A stretch of 64,000 nucleotides of DNA from a halophilic archaeon (GTDB lineage: Archaea > Halobacteriota > Halobacteria > Halobacteriales > Haladaptataceae): positions 124,001 through 188,000 of the forward strand of contig QNGA01000003.1 of the NCBI GenBank assembly GCA_003298465.1, written 5' to 3'. A model generated the notes under the pieces. It was not told the origin of the DNA. It saw nothing but the letters and a program-made list of their open reading frames with translations, and made no database searches. This document shows, piece by piece, positions 32,281-40,428 of the stretch. Each line of letters opens with the position of its first letter. The first letter of the stretch is position 1. A program made the translations under genes and the position numbers.

Positions 32281-34083
32281 CTAGCCGGCCAGCAGGCGCG
32301 GCCCGAACAGCATCAGCACGAGACTGGTCAGCATCACAAGCCCCACGGCCGTCGTGATGGCCGTCGTCACCTGCCGGGGCTGGCTGGTCGGGAGTCGGGA
32401 GACGACCGCCTCGGCGCTCATCCGGAGGATGTGTCCCCCGTCGAGCGGGAACGCCGGGATGCAGTTGAAGAAGCCGAGGTTGAGGTTAATCCAGCCGGTC
32501 CAGAACAGCGCGTTCGCCAGCAGAAAGACGCCCCCGTCGAGCGCCGCGAGCGGCCCCTCGACCAGGAAGAAGTTGCTGTTCCAGGCGACGAAGCCGGCGA
32601 AGTTGTATCCGAGTGGGGTCGAGAGACTGGCGAACGGCAGCAGCAGCGTCCCGGCGATGCCCATCAGGAACGACGCCACCGGACCGCCCCCGCCGCCGAA
32701 CTCCGAGAGAGACCCGCCGCCGAGCAGCGTCTTGAACGTCGAGGCGGGGTAGAGCCTCGTCCCGAAGCTACTGGTCGTGACGCCGGAGACGCCCGGGGCG
32801 ACGCGGATGCCGACGAGCGCGTCCTCGCCGCTGCCGCCGAGTTCCACCGTGTAGTTCGCCCGACGGTAGCCCCCGTCCTCGACGACGTACGCTGCGACGT
32901 CGACCGTCTGACCCGGCCGATAGCCGTCGAGCACGGTCGTCAGGTCGCTTCGGTTGGCGACCCGCTCGCCGTCGATCGCCGTGACGACGACGGTGTCGCC
33001 CGGGGACAGCGACGTGTCGTTCGCCAGCGCCCCGTCCTTCTGGACAGTCGACAGCGCGCCGATCGGTCCGGTCACGGTCGTCCCGTTCGCGATGCGGAGG
33101 GTGGCCACGGTCCGGTTCGAGAGCGCCCGGTTCAGTTCTTCCCCGGTGTGAACGTTAGTGCCGTTGACTGCGGTTATCGTCCGGTTCGTCCCGAACGTCG
33201 CGAACGGCGAGGTCTCGACCATCCCCGTGATCAGCAGCGACCGCTCGATGACCTTCGTCTGCGTCCGCTCGCCGTCGTCGACCGTGACCGAGACGGTCCG
33301 GCTGTCGTACTTCGCCAGCGCGTCCTCGAGGTCGGCGTTGCTCGTCACGTTCGTCCCGTTGACGGCGACGATGCGGTCACCGCGCTGGACGCCGGCGTCG
33401 TCGGCCGCCGAGTTCGGGAACACGCCGCCGACGGCGGCACCGGGTGCGACCCCGATGGCGCCGACCACGGGACCGAACAGTAGCGCGAACGCGAGGAGCG
33501 TGACGGCGAAGTTGTTCGTCACGCCCGCCGCGAACATCCGGCTCTGGCTCCCCCGGTCCGCCTCGCGGCGGTTCTCCTCGTCCGGTTCGACGAACGCGCC
33601 GATGGGGAGGAACGCCAGCAGCGCCAGTCCCATCGACTCGATCTCGATGTCCTCGACGCGGCAGAACAGGCCGTGGCCTCCCTCGTGAACGACGAGACCG
33701 ACCAGTAGCCCGAGCAGTATCTCCGGCGCGACCGACAGCGGCAGGAAGTCGTTCACGCCCGGTATGACGAGCACGTTCCGCGGCTGGGTGACCGCCGTCG
33801 GCTGCGGCGGGTTCTGTAGCACGGCGACGGCCTGCACCACGAGCAGGAGAAAGACGCTCGTCATCACGACGAGCGCGATGCCGAGACCGAAGTTCCCCCA
33901 CGCCCGCCAGAGCCGTTTCGGGCGGGCGAGCCGTTCCAGCAGTTGCTTGCCACGCTGAGTGTGGACTGTCAGTATCGGCCCCTGCGTGCCGATGTAGGAG
34001 GGCAACACGCCGTTGGTCCGGAGCGCGATGAGGGCACCCCAGTAGACGACCAGTCCGACGAGCACCCACACGAGCGTATCCAT
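32281..34083 (-). CDS. site-2-type zinc metalloprotease with PDZ domains (M50)
   Basis: 600 residues. The catalytic HEGGH is at 133-137 and the second motif LDGGH at about 547-551, so a 400-residue insertion separates them. This insertion contains PDZ-like modules (PNSAADDAGVQRGDRIVAVNG, then a degenerate copy around NVHTGEELNRAL, and SPGDTVVVTAIDGERVA). About six membrane helices flank it. Such proteases cut membrane proteins within the bilayer, for example to release anti-sigma-like or membrane-tethered regulators. It resembles the haloarchaeal M50 proteins with extracellular PDZ segments. Confidence 0.92.
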   Translation of the reverse strand: MDTLVWVLVGLVVYWGALIALRTNGVLPSYIGTQGPILTVHTQRGKQLLERLARPKRLWRAWGNFGLGIALVVMTSVFLLLVVQAVAVLQNPPQPTAVTQPRNVLVIPGVNDFLPLSVAPEILLGLLVGLVVHEGGHGLFCRVEDIEIESMGLALLAFLPIGAFVEPDEENRREADRGSQSRMFAAGVTNNFAVTLLAFALLFGPVVGAIGVAPGAAVGGVFPNSAADDAGVQRGDRIVAVNGTNVTSNADLEDALAKYDSRTVSVTVDDGERTQTKVIERSLLITGMVETSPFATFGTNRTITAVNGTNVHTGEELNRALSNRTVATLRIANGTTVTGPIGALSTVQKDGALANDTSLSPGDTVVVTAIDGERVANRSDLTTVLDGYRPGQTVDVAAYVVEDGGYRRANYTVELGGSGEDALVGIRVAPGVSGVTTSSFGTRLYPASTFKTLLGGGSLSEFGGGGGPVASFLMGIAGTLLLPFASLSTPLGYNFAGFVAWNSNFFLVEGPLAALDGGVFLLANALFWTGWINLNLGFFNCIPAFPLDGGHILRMSAEAVVSRLPTSQPRQVTTAITTAVGLVMLTSLVLMLFGPRLLAG

Positions 34084-34161
34084 CGGTCGAACGAAGGTTC
34101 GCGCCGCTCAAAGGCGTTGGGGAACGGGCCGGAAAAGAATGTAGTGAACGGACGAGCGGGG

Positions 34162-34491
34162 TTACTCGGCGGTCTGCCAGTCTTCTTCGATTTCCTGCTG
34201 CTCGGCGTCGCCGCCCTTGCGACCGCGGAACTTCTTGAGAGCGAAGGCGCCCGCGACGAGACCGCCGAGGACCACGACGCGACGGACGACCTTCCCGATG
34301 ACGCTGCCGCCGCTCTCCTCGGACTCGTCTACTTCCGACTCGTCGACCTCCGACTCGACCTCTTCGGTCACGTCGACGGCGTCGGTTGCCGTGCTCTCTT
34401 CGGGGACGGACGGCTCGCTCGACTCGTTCGATTCGCCGCGTTCGGTTCGTTTCAGTGCCGGCTTCTCCAGATTGAGTTCGATCAGGGCCAT
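34162..34491 (-). CDS. acidic single-helix membrane protein
   Basis: 109 residues. A basic/polar start (MALIELNLEKPALKRTERG), a long acidic middle (residues 20-62) and one membrane helix (VVRRVVVLGGLVAGAFALKKF, about 67-87) flanked by Lys and Arg. Unknown function; its size and layout suggest a membrane-tethered adaptor. The ATG at 34491 gives the shortest sensible protein. Confidence 0.65.
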   Translation of the reverse strand: MALIELNLEKPALKRTERGESNESSEPSVPEESTATDAVDVTEEVESEVDESEVDESEESGGSVIGKVVRRVVVLGGLVAGAFALKKFRGRKGGDAEQQEIEEDWQTAE

Positions 34492-34745
34492 TGTAGTATC
34501 ACCATTGAATTGCTGACGCGACTGCCAGCAAGACCGTGCGCCTCCCAGTTCTGCTGTCAACCACTTTATTATGCAGTTGTTAGGGGGCCGGTAATCGAAC
34601 CATGTCCCTCGCGTCTGTTAACTCTGCCGGCGGTCCGACACCGCTCGCGTCGGTTTTCGTCCTTCTCCGGGTTTCGAGGCCGGCGAGTTCGCTATCGACG
34701 TCGGCCGTCGAAGCGAAACGGTGCGGAAAAGTAGGGTTCGAACGC
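34492..34745. other. 254-base spacer between acidic membrane protein and PGF-CTERM protein
   Basis: It holds the upstream region of the gene starting at 34491 on the minus strand, with an AT-rich TATA-like patch near 34564-34573. No convincing gene is seen. Confidence 0.4.
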
Positions 34746-36680
34746 TCAGTCGCGGCGAGCGAGCAGTGCGACGCCGGCGAGCGCGGCGAGCGTGACGGCG
34801 AGACCGAACCCGGGCTGACCGTCGGTCGACGTGGTCGTCGCGGTCGTGGTCCCGTCGGTCGCGTTGTTACCGTTTCCGCTCTGGTACTGGACGCCGAGAT
34901 ATCCGGCGACGCTCTTCTGGTCCATCGAGGGGAACTCGCGGTCCCACTCGCCGGGCATGAGGATCTCGGTGTCGTCGTTCGCGACGGCGAGCGCTTTCAC
35001 GTCCGACTTCGTCGCGTTCTCGCCGACGAGGTCTTTCACGTAGACGTAGGTCGTCGACGTGTCCCCGTCCGAGCGTCCCGCGATGCCGGCGATTTCGGCG
35101 CCGCCGTAGCGACCGGCGAACGCGTCGCGCATGGCGGAGATGTTGTCGAACTTCGCGCCTGCCTCGACGGTCACCGTCCCCTTCTTCACGTTGGCGCTCA
35201 TCTTGGCCTTCTTGAACTCGCTGTTCTGGAAGGCCTTCAGGAGCCGCATCGTCTGACCGTCCGCGGTGGGGTCGAGCGACGTCGCGGCCGAGTCGACGGC
35301 GCGCGAAATCATCTTCTGCTGGTTCAGTTCGAACGACGCCTCCGCGGTCACCTCGTCACCGTCGGAGTTCGCCGTCATCTCGAACGACGACGAGCCCACC
35401 GTGACGCCTCTCTCCTTCAGCGCGTTCACGTACGCGTCCCAGTTCTGCGTCCGGTAGTGGACTTCGGCGTCGACGGCCGCCGTGCCGGACCCGGTCGAGG
35501 ACAGGTCGGCCGTCCAGGTGACCTTCTGCTGGAGGTTCGCGGACTGCTGGGCCTCCAGGGTCTTCTTCAGGCGCTGGATGTCTTTCTTCTGCAGCCCCGA
35601 CTGCTCGCTGTCGACGTTCTTGGCGATTTCGAGCGCGGCGAACAGCGCGCCGTCGTAGTTCTCGACCTTCGCGTCCCATTCGACGTTCATCTCGTTCTCC
35701 CGCTGGGACATCGCGAACCGGACGTGGTCGATTTCGAGCTTCTTGACCTTCGACGCGACGGTGCGAGCTTCCGACTGGCTCAGGTCGACCTCGCTGGACT
35801 GGGCGAGTTGCTGGGTCAGCGCCCGGGCGACGCCGTCCTTGATGCCCGAGTACTGAACGGTGTACTCCACGTCGACGGTGGCGGACTCGCCGTCTTCGCT
35901 GTAGTCGTAGTGGTCGATGGTGACCCGGGCCGACCCGCCGAAGTTCTCGGCGGTCCGGGCGTACTGCGAGCGCAGGTGGGCTTTGGCCGCGGAGCGAGAA
36001 CTCCAATCGTCGCGCTCGTAGGAGTGGACGGTTCCGCTACGCTTACCGTCCAGCACGTAGCCGTTCGCGGTCTCCTCGATGGAGTAGCTGAGGGACGTGT
36101 CGGAGCCCATGGGCATGGCGGTCTTCACGGTCGCCGTTCCCGACGTGCTGAGGCTGTTGGCGTCCATCGTGACGTGGCCGTCGGTGTGCGCCGACGAGAA
36201 CGCCGCGGCCGACCCTCGCCGGTCTATCGTCGCCGTCAGCGTGGCGTCCATCTTCGCCCGCTTCTCGTTCTGGACGCCGGAGGCCGAAAGCGAGAGGCTC
36301 TGCAGGGTGTCCGGCTGGGGCATGGCCAGCGACCCGTTGCCGGCGATGCTGTCCGGCGTCATGACGACGCTCCCCTGGCCGGACACGTCGGTGGCGGAGT
36401 CCGTCTCCGTGGCGACCAGCAGGTGAACGAGACCCGACGTCATGTTCACGCCGATCTGGCCGGTTCCCTCCGACGTGCTGGACTCGTTGTAGGCGAGCAC
36501 GGCGTCGCCGTTCTCGCGCACGTAGATGGTGTCTGCAGTTCGGACTTCGCCGTCTTCCGTCTGCAGTGCTGTACCGTCGATGGACTGTCCGGTGGGCGCC
36601 GTGGCCGCCACCGGCGCGATGAGCAGGACCAGCACCTGCAGCACCGCGAGGATAGTGGACACTATTTTTCTCCGACTCAT
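34746..36680 (-). CDS. secreted surface protein with PGF-CTERM anchor
   Basis: 644 residues. A Sec signal peptide (KIVSTILAVLQVLVLLIAPVA) leads to a large domain of repeated beta-rich segments, with many Asn-x-Ser/Thr sequons, and coiled-coil-like stretches around residues 285-400. The C-terminus has a Thr-rich stretch, the GQPGFG motif, a hydrophobic helix and an Arg-Arg-Asp end: this is the PGF-CTERM tripartite signal cut by archaeosortase A and replaced by a lipid. The protein is therefore exported and membrane-anchored. Internal function unknown. The ATG at 36680 is preceded by GAGGTG, a Shine-Dalgarno-like motif. Confidence 0.85.
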   Translation of the reverse strand: MSRRKIVSTILAVLQVLVLLIAPVAATAPTGQSIDGTALQTEDGEVRTADTIYVRENGDAVLAYNESSTSEGTGQIGVNMTSGLVHLLVATETDSATDVSGQGSVVMTPDSIAGNGSLAMPQPDTLQSLSLSASGVQNEKRAKMDATLTATIDRRGSAAAFSSAHTDGHVTMDANSLSTSGTATVKTAMPMGSDTSLSYSIEETANGYVLDGKRSGTVHSYERDDWSSRSAAKAHLRSQYARTAENFGGSARVTIDHYDYSEDGESATVDVEYTVQYSGIKDGVARALTQQLAQSSEVDLSQSEARTVASKVKKLEIDHVRFAMSQRENEMNVEWDAKVENYDGALFAALEIAKNVDSEQSGLQKKDIQRLKKTLEAQQSANLQQKVTWTADLSSTGSGTAAVDAEVHYRTQNWDAYVNALKERGVTVGSSSFEMTANSDGDEVTAEASFELNQQKMISRAVDSAATSLDPTADGQTMRLLKAFQNSEFKKAKMSANVKKGTVTVEAGAKFDNISAMRDAFAGRYGGAEIAGIAGRSDGDTSTTYVYVKDLVGENATKSDVKALAVANDDTEILMPGEWDREFPSMDQKSVAGYLGVQYQSGNGNNATDGTTTATTTSTDGQPGFGLAVTLAALAGVALLARRD

Positions 36681-36683
36681 AAA

Positions 36684-36712
36684 CACCTCGTAGAATTGTT
36701 ATGATAAAATTC
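36684..36712 (-). promoter_or_regulatory. Shine-Dalgarno and TATA region of the PGF-CTERM gene
   Basis: On the minus strand GAGGTG ends four bases before the ATG at 36680, and an AT-rich ATTTTATCATAAC lies about 20-32 bases before it. Shine-Dalgarno sequences are uncommon in this window, where most genes look leaderless. Confidence 0.5.
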
Positions 36713-36785
36713 TTTGGTTACGGAGGTTATTTGCTACATGGTATCGCATTCCTTCCTACCAGATGATTTACCATGATCCCCAGAC

Positions 36786-36792
36786 GGCTTTT
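36786..36792 (+). promoter_or_regulatory. TATA element of the 30-residue ORF / PIN-like pair
   Basis: GCTTTTC in the context ACGGCTTTTCACC, 26-32 bases before the ATG at 36818. Confidence 0.45.
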
Positions 36793-36817
36793 CACCCTGT
36801 GGGACGACGAACCGGGT

Positions 36818-36910
36818 ATGACCTGGAACGAACTGTTCGACAGGGCCGCCCGGCACGCCACCGACGTTCCGACCGTCCGCGAAGTGCTCGCGGAGCGCCG
36901 CGATGACTGA
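36818..36910 (+). CDS. 30-residue ORF overlapping the PIN-like gene
   Basis: ATG to TGA. It encodes MTWNELFDRAARHATDVP followed by TVREVLAERRDD, a single amphipathic helix-turn-helix-sized peptide. An ATG at 36773 would add 15 residues, but the TATA element fits 36818 better. The stop codon overlaps the ATG of the following gene (ATGACTGA), so the two are translated together. A tiny upstream partner overlapping a PIN-like gene is the layout of a type II toxin-antitoxin module, although this peptide is shorter than usual antitoxins. Confidence 0.6.
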   Translation: MTWNELFDRAARHATDVPTVREVLAERRDD

Positions 36911-37373
36911 CACGAATCCCGCCCGCGTCGTCGCCGACGCCGACGTGCTCGCGGCGGACCTCCTCGTCGGGGACGACGCCAGGCGCGCGCTGGACCACGT
37001 CCGTCGCCACTCGTGGGTGGAACTCGTCGCCAGCGACCCCCTGCTGGACGACGCCGAGTACGTCGTGCGAGAACTGGCCGATGACGACCTCGCCGCCGAC
37101 TGGCGAGCGAAGGTGGAGGACCTGCGAGTCCGCGTCGAGCACGCGCCCGGCGACCACCCCGCGCTCGCCAGCGCCTACGCCGGCGACGCCGCCCACGTCC
37201 TCTCCTACGACGACTCCCTCAGGAGCGCGAAGACCGGCGCGTCGCTCCAGGGCCGCGTCTCGCTGAGCGTCAAGCGCCCCGACGGCTTCGCCGCGCTGTT
37301 CGACGCCGAGAGCCTCTATCGTGCGGTCGTCGGCGGGGAGTACCCCGGACCCGACCGGGACGCGCGGGAGTAG
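36903..37373 (+). CDS. PIN-like domain protein (DUF7384-like)
   Basis: 156 residues. It begins RVVADADVLAADLLVG, with two closely spaced Asp residues as in PIN nucleases, and later has ELVASDPLLDDAEYVVREL, HPALASAYAGDAAHVLSYDD (acidic cluster) and a C-terminal VKRPDGFAALFDAESLY. These match the order of PIN-fold elements, and I recall a haloarchaeal family catalogued as DUF7384. If the active-site acids are kept it is an RNase, probably the toxin-like or RNA-processing partner of the preceding 30-residue ORF. Other neighbours are unrelated. Confidence 0.7.
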   Translation: MTDTNPARVVADADVLAADLLVGDDARRALDHVRRHSWVELVASDPLLDDAEYVVRELADDDLAADWRAKVEDLRVRVEHAPGDHPALASAYAGDAAHVLSYDDSLRSAKTGASLQGRVSLSVKRPDGFAALFDAESLYRAVVGGEYPGPDRDARE

Positions 37374-37398
37374 CGCCCGCCGGCGACGGGAGCGGCCG

Positions 37399-38610
37399 TC
37401 AGCGGTCTCCTCGCCACCGCCGGAGCGCGGCCGCGCCGCCGACGCCGCCCAGCGCCGCGAGCCAGCCGAACCCCGGCTGCCCCGTGCTCGACGTCGGGGG
37501 GTCGTCGCTCGTCTCGCCGTTCGCCGGGAAGCCGTTCGTCCCGGTGCCCGTCTTCCCCGTCGTCTTTTCGGTCGTCTTCCGCGTCGTCTGCGCCGTCCGC
37601 GTCGTCTGGGTCGTCTTCCGCTTCGTTCCGGTAACGCCGAGGTCGTCGAGCGCCTCGCGGAGCGTGACGACGTCGAGGTCGCGGTCTTTCGCCATCCGGA
37701 TGGCCATCCGGACCCGTTCCGGCGGGAGCCGCTCCTGCCACCAGCTGTGGCCGCCGAGGATGCCGAGGCCGTCGGCGTCCACGACGCGGTCGAGGAACGC
37801 TCCGAGGTCGGCCTTCGTCATCTTCCCGCGCCGGAACATGGCGCGCGAGAGGTGCGGAAGCGTGACGTCGTCGGGTCGGTGTACCTGCGCTCGACCGCCG
37901 ATGGCGAGGCCGCCGTTCGCGACCGCCGTGTAGTACTCCCCGGCCAGTTCCTGCGTTCGCTCCCCGTACCCGCCGTACGGCATCACGACGTTCGTGACGG
38001 TCAGGCCGAGGTCCTCGAGTTGCGCCTTCGAGTCGCCGAGCGCACTGCGCAGTATCTCGTCCGTGTACCGCTCGATTACGCCGTCGTCGGCCGCGAACGA
38101 CCGCCCGACGGGCGACCGGAGCGTCACGAACTCGCCTCGCTCGTCCTCCCCCTTCCCGGCGACCGTCACGGTCGTCGACGCGCTCCCGTCGGTGACGACG
38201 ACGTCGTCGCCCGGCCGGTCGCCGTGGTGGTTGGTCCGCACGTAGAGCCGTCGGTCGTCGGGGGCGACGTCGCGCGTGACCGCGATGTCCCCCAGCGCGC
38301 GGTGGTGAACGGAGTGGGACATTATCTCCCACCCCTCGTCTTCGAGTTCGCGGAGTCGCGCCGCGTCGAGCGTGCCGTCGTTCCCGACGTACGCGGAGGG
38401 TACCGCGGAACATCCCGGCACGCCCTCCTTGCGGTGGGCCTTCCGGTAGGTGTGCGTGTAGTCCTCGACGGGACCGTCGTCGTAGGTGAACACCACCTTC
38501 GCGTTCGTGTCGGCGGCGACCGCCGACCCCGCGACGAGCGTCGCTCCGGCGACGGTCAGGCCCGCCCGGAGCGCACCGCGTCGCGTCGTGGCGAGCGTCT
38601 CGTCGCTCAC
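37399..38610 (-). CDS. secreted polysaccharide deacetylase with PGF-CTERM-like end
   Basis: 403 residues from GTG at 38610 (MSDETLATTRRGALRAG). It carries a Tat signal, the NodB-type motif VVFTYDDGP (tandem Asp), SHSVHH (metal-binding His pair), then a long domain with VVMPYGGYGERTQEL and GGHSWWQERL. The C-terminal 60 residues are Lys/Thr rich, then GQPGFGWLAAL and Arg residues, matching an archaeosortase substrate. It probably acts on surface polysaccharide. The GTG overlaps the stop of the small ORF upstream by GTGA, supporting this start rather than the GTG 11 codons earlier. Confidence 0.87.
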   Translation of the reverse strand: MSDETLATTRRGALRAGLTVAGATLVAGSAVAADTNAKVVFTYDDGPVEDYTHTYRKAHRKEGVPGCSAVPSAYVGNDGTLDAARLRELEDEGWEIMSHSVHHRALGDIAVTRDVAPDDRRLYVRTNHHGDRPGDDVVVTDGSASTTVTVAGKGEDERGEFVTLRSPVGRSFAADDGVIERYTDEILRSALGDSKAQLEDLGLTVTNVVMPYGGYGERTQELAGEYYTAVANGGLAIGGRAQVHRPDDVTLPHLSRAMFRRGKMTKADLGAFLDRVVDADGLGILGGHSWWQERLPPERVRMAIRMAKDRDLDVVTLREALDDLGVTGTKRKTTQTTRTAQTTRKTTEKTTGKTGTGTNGFPANGETSDDPPTSSTGQPGFGWLAALGGVGGAAALRRWRGDR

Positions 38611-38759
38611 GCCGACCGCTCCCCCGAGGCCTCGCTCGACCACGGTCGCAGCGTCTGCGTCGCGTCCGGTTTCGGGTACTCGACCACGGTGCCGTCGGCG
38701 TCGAGCGCCGCGTTCGGTGCTCGCTCGTCGCCGGTGAGATTGGGTTCCGAGAGTCGCAT
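38607..38759 (-). CDS. 50-residue ORF coupled to the deacetylase gene
   Basis: ATG to TGA. It reads MRLSEPNLTGDERAPNAAL, then DADGTVVEYPKPDATQTLRP and a short acidic end. It has a TATA-like CAAGTTAAG 27-33 bases upstream and its stop codon TGA overlaps the GTG of the deacetylase gene, so it is the first gene of a two-gene unit. It has no signal peptide or known motif. It could be a short conserved protein or a translational leader for its partner. Confidence 0.55.
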   Translation of the reverse strand: MRLSEPNLTGDERAPNAALDADGTVVEYPKPDATQTLRPWSSEASGERSA

Positions 38760-38892
38760 CGGTTCGTCCGCGGCGACAACCCGCACTTAACTTGTTACGA
38801 GCGTGCTACGCCGCGCGTACGCGGCACCTTCTCGCTCGCCGCCGGTCGGTAGGCGACGCGAACTCCGCGGTACGCACGAGAATCCGGACCGC

Positions 38893-39435
38893 TTACTCCT
38901 CTCGCTCCGCCAGCCAGTCGGCGAACTTCGCCAGCGCGCGTCCCCGGTGGGAGACGGCGTTCTTCTCCTCGGTGCTCATCTCCGCGAGCGTCTGGCCCTC
39001 GTGTTCGAAGATGGGGTCGTAGCCGAACCCGCCGTCGCCGCGCGGCGCGACGATGCGGCCGGGGACCGCGCCCTCGAACGTCTCCGTGCGCTCGCCGTCG
39101 TGGTAGGCGACGACGCCGCGGAACCGCGCGCGGCGGTTCTCCTCCCGCTCGGCGAGTCGCCAGACGCGCTCGACGCCGAGCGTGTCCTCGACGTACGCCG
39201 AGTACGGACCCGGGAACCCGCCGAGCGCGTCGACGAACAGGCCGGCGTCGTCGACGACGACGGGGTCGTCGCCGCCCGTCTCCGCGAACGCCTCCTCCGC
39301 GCCGTGGACGGCGATGGAGGCGAGGTCGTCGCTCTGTATCTCGGTGTAGTCGTACTCGACCTGCTCAACGTCGTCGTCGAGGTACTCGCGGGCCTCGCGG
39401 ACCTTCCCCTCGTTGCCGGTGACGAACCGAATCAT
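38893..39435 (-). CDS. rdgB: XTP/dITP pyrophosphatase (RdgB/HAM1 family)
   Basis: 180 residues. MIRFVTGNEGKVREAREYL at the start carries the T-G-N-x-x-K substrate motif; then VVVDDAGLFVDALGGFPGPY (20 residues) with the metal-binding Asp pair, and FGYDPIFEHEGQT and SHRGRALAKF at the end. It hydrolyses deaminated purine nucleoside triphosphates (XTP, ITP) to monophosphates, cleaning the nucleotide pool. It is followed on the same strand upstream by the DUF5808 gene with its own promoter. Confidence 0.93.
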   Translation of the reverse strand: MIRFVTGNEGKVREAREYLDDDVEQVEYDYTEIQSDDLASIAVHGAEEAFAETGGDDPVVVDDAGLFVDALGGFPGPYSAYVEDTLGVERVWRLAEREENRRARFRGVVAYHDGERTETFEGAVPGRIVAPRGDGGFGYDPIFEHEGQTLAEMSTEEKNAVSHRGRALAKFADWLAEREE

Positions 39436-39539
39436 GTGCGAGGCGTAGCGTGCGCGGAGGAAATAGCCGTTGGTTCGGCCCGCCCGCGGTCGCGCCGGAA
39501 CCCCGAGCGCGGGATCGAGTCGGCGTGCCCGTCGACCGG

Positions 39540-39809
39540 TCAGTCGTCGTCGACGACGACTTCGACCGGTTCGTCCTCGACGGTGCGCTCTTCGCCCTCG
39601 TTCTCGTGCCAGTAGAGGACGCCGGCGACCACCAGGATTATCCACGACCGCCAGTTGGCGAGGTTGAGCGTGTAGCCGACCCCGAACGGTTTCTCGACGA
39701 GCATCCCCTCGCCGGGCTGCCAGTAGGCCGACAGCATCCGGCCGACGCTGGGTCGCTCGAAGTTGTACGGGACGCCGAAGATCGTTCCGGCAGTTTCCTT
39801 GTCGGACAT
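39540..39809 (-). CDS. DUF5808 protein
   Basis: 89 residues. TIFGVPYNFERPSVGRMLSAYW, MLVEKPFGVGYTLNLANWRSW and a membrane helix (IILVVAGVLYWH) match DUF5808: the G-x-P-Y-N-F-x-x-P segment and the G-x-G-Y-T-x-N motif are family features. It is a small membrane-associated protein with an acidic tail. No function known. The ATG at 39809 starts MSDKETAG. Confidence 0.85.
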   Translation of the reverse strand: MSDKETAGTIFGVPYNFERPSVGRMLSAYWQPGEGMLVEKPFGVGYTLNLANWRSWIILVVAGVLYWHENEGEERTVEDEPVEVVVDDD

Positions 39810-39950
39810 GCGATACGGGTTTGTCCGCCCCGACCATAGCGTTTGGGGCACGCGGTCGTCCGCCGACCGCTCCCCGACCCGCATTCCGCCGTCCTGCGCC
39901 GCCCGTCACCCGGGGAAAGGCCCATTACGCCCGGAGACCAACGATTCGAC

Positions 39951-40427
39951 ATGCCACAGCGCAGTCGGACGCGAGAGACCGACGACGTCGAGGAGCTGCT
40001 CGGCGACGAGGAGTCGACCGAGCGGTCGACGGGAGAGTCGTCCGGTCGGGGCTTCCGTTCCCGCGCCAAGCAGCGGGCCGTCGGCGTCTTCTCGCCGCGC
40101 TACTTCCTCGTCGCGGCCGCGGTGTCGACGGCAGCGATACTCTTCGGCGGCACGCTCGTTCCGCTGATCGGCGACGTCACCGGCTTCGTCGCGGTGTTTC
40201 TCGCGTCGTTCCTCCTCGGCGCCGTCACCAGCGACTCGCGCATCCTCGAGACCGCCGCCGGCGGTGCGGTCGCTGGCGGACTCGCGTTCCTGCTCCAGAA
40301 CCTGGCGTGGATGGTGGTCGGCGGACTGCCGATAGTCGCCGTCGGCGTCGGTGCGGGCCTGCTCGCCGGCGGCCTCGGCGCGTACTTCGGCGGCGACCTG
40401 CGCGACGGCCTCACCCGAGACGTCTGA
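39951..40427 (+). CDS. four-helix membrane protein, unknown function
   Basis: 158 residues. An acidic, Ser-rich N-terminus (residues 1-40, with SRTRETDDVEELLGDEE) precedes about four membrane helices from residue 50 (YFLVAAAVSTAAILFGGTLV, FVAVFLASFLLGAVTS, TAAGGAVAGGLAFLLQNLAWMV and IVAVGVGAGLLAGGLGAYFG). The Gly-rich last helices resemble DUF456-like or TMEM86-like packing, without a clear match. TATA-like CCCATTACG is about 27 bases before the ATG. Confidence 0.65.
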   Translation: MPQRSRTRETDDVEELLGDEESTERSTGESSGRGFRSRAKQRAVGVFSPRYFLVAAAVSTAAILFGGTLVPLIGDVTGFVAVFLASFLLGAVTSDSRILETAAGGAVAGGLAFLLQNLAWMVVGGLPIVAVGVGAGLLAGGLGAYFGGDLRDGLTRDV

Positions 40428-40428
40428 G

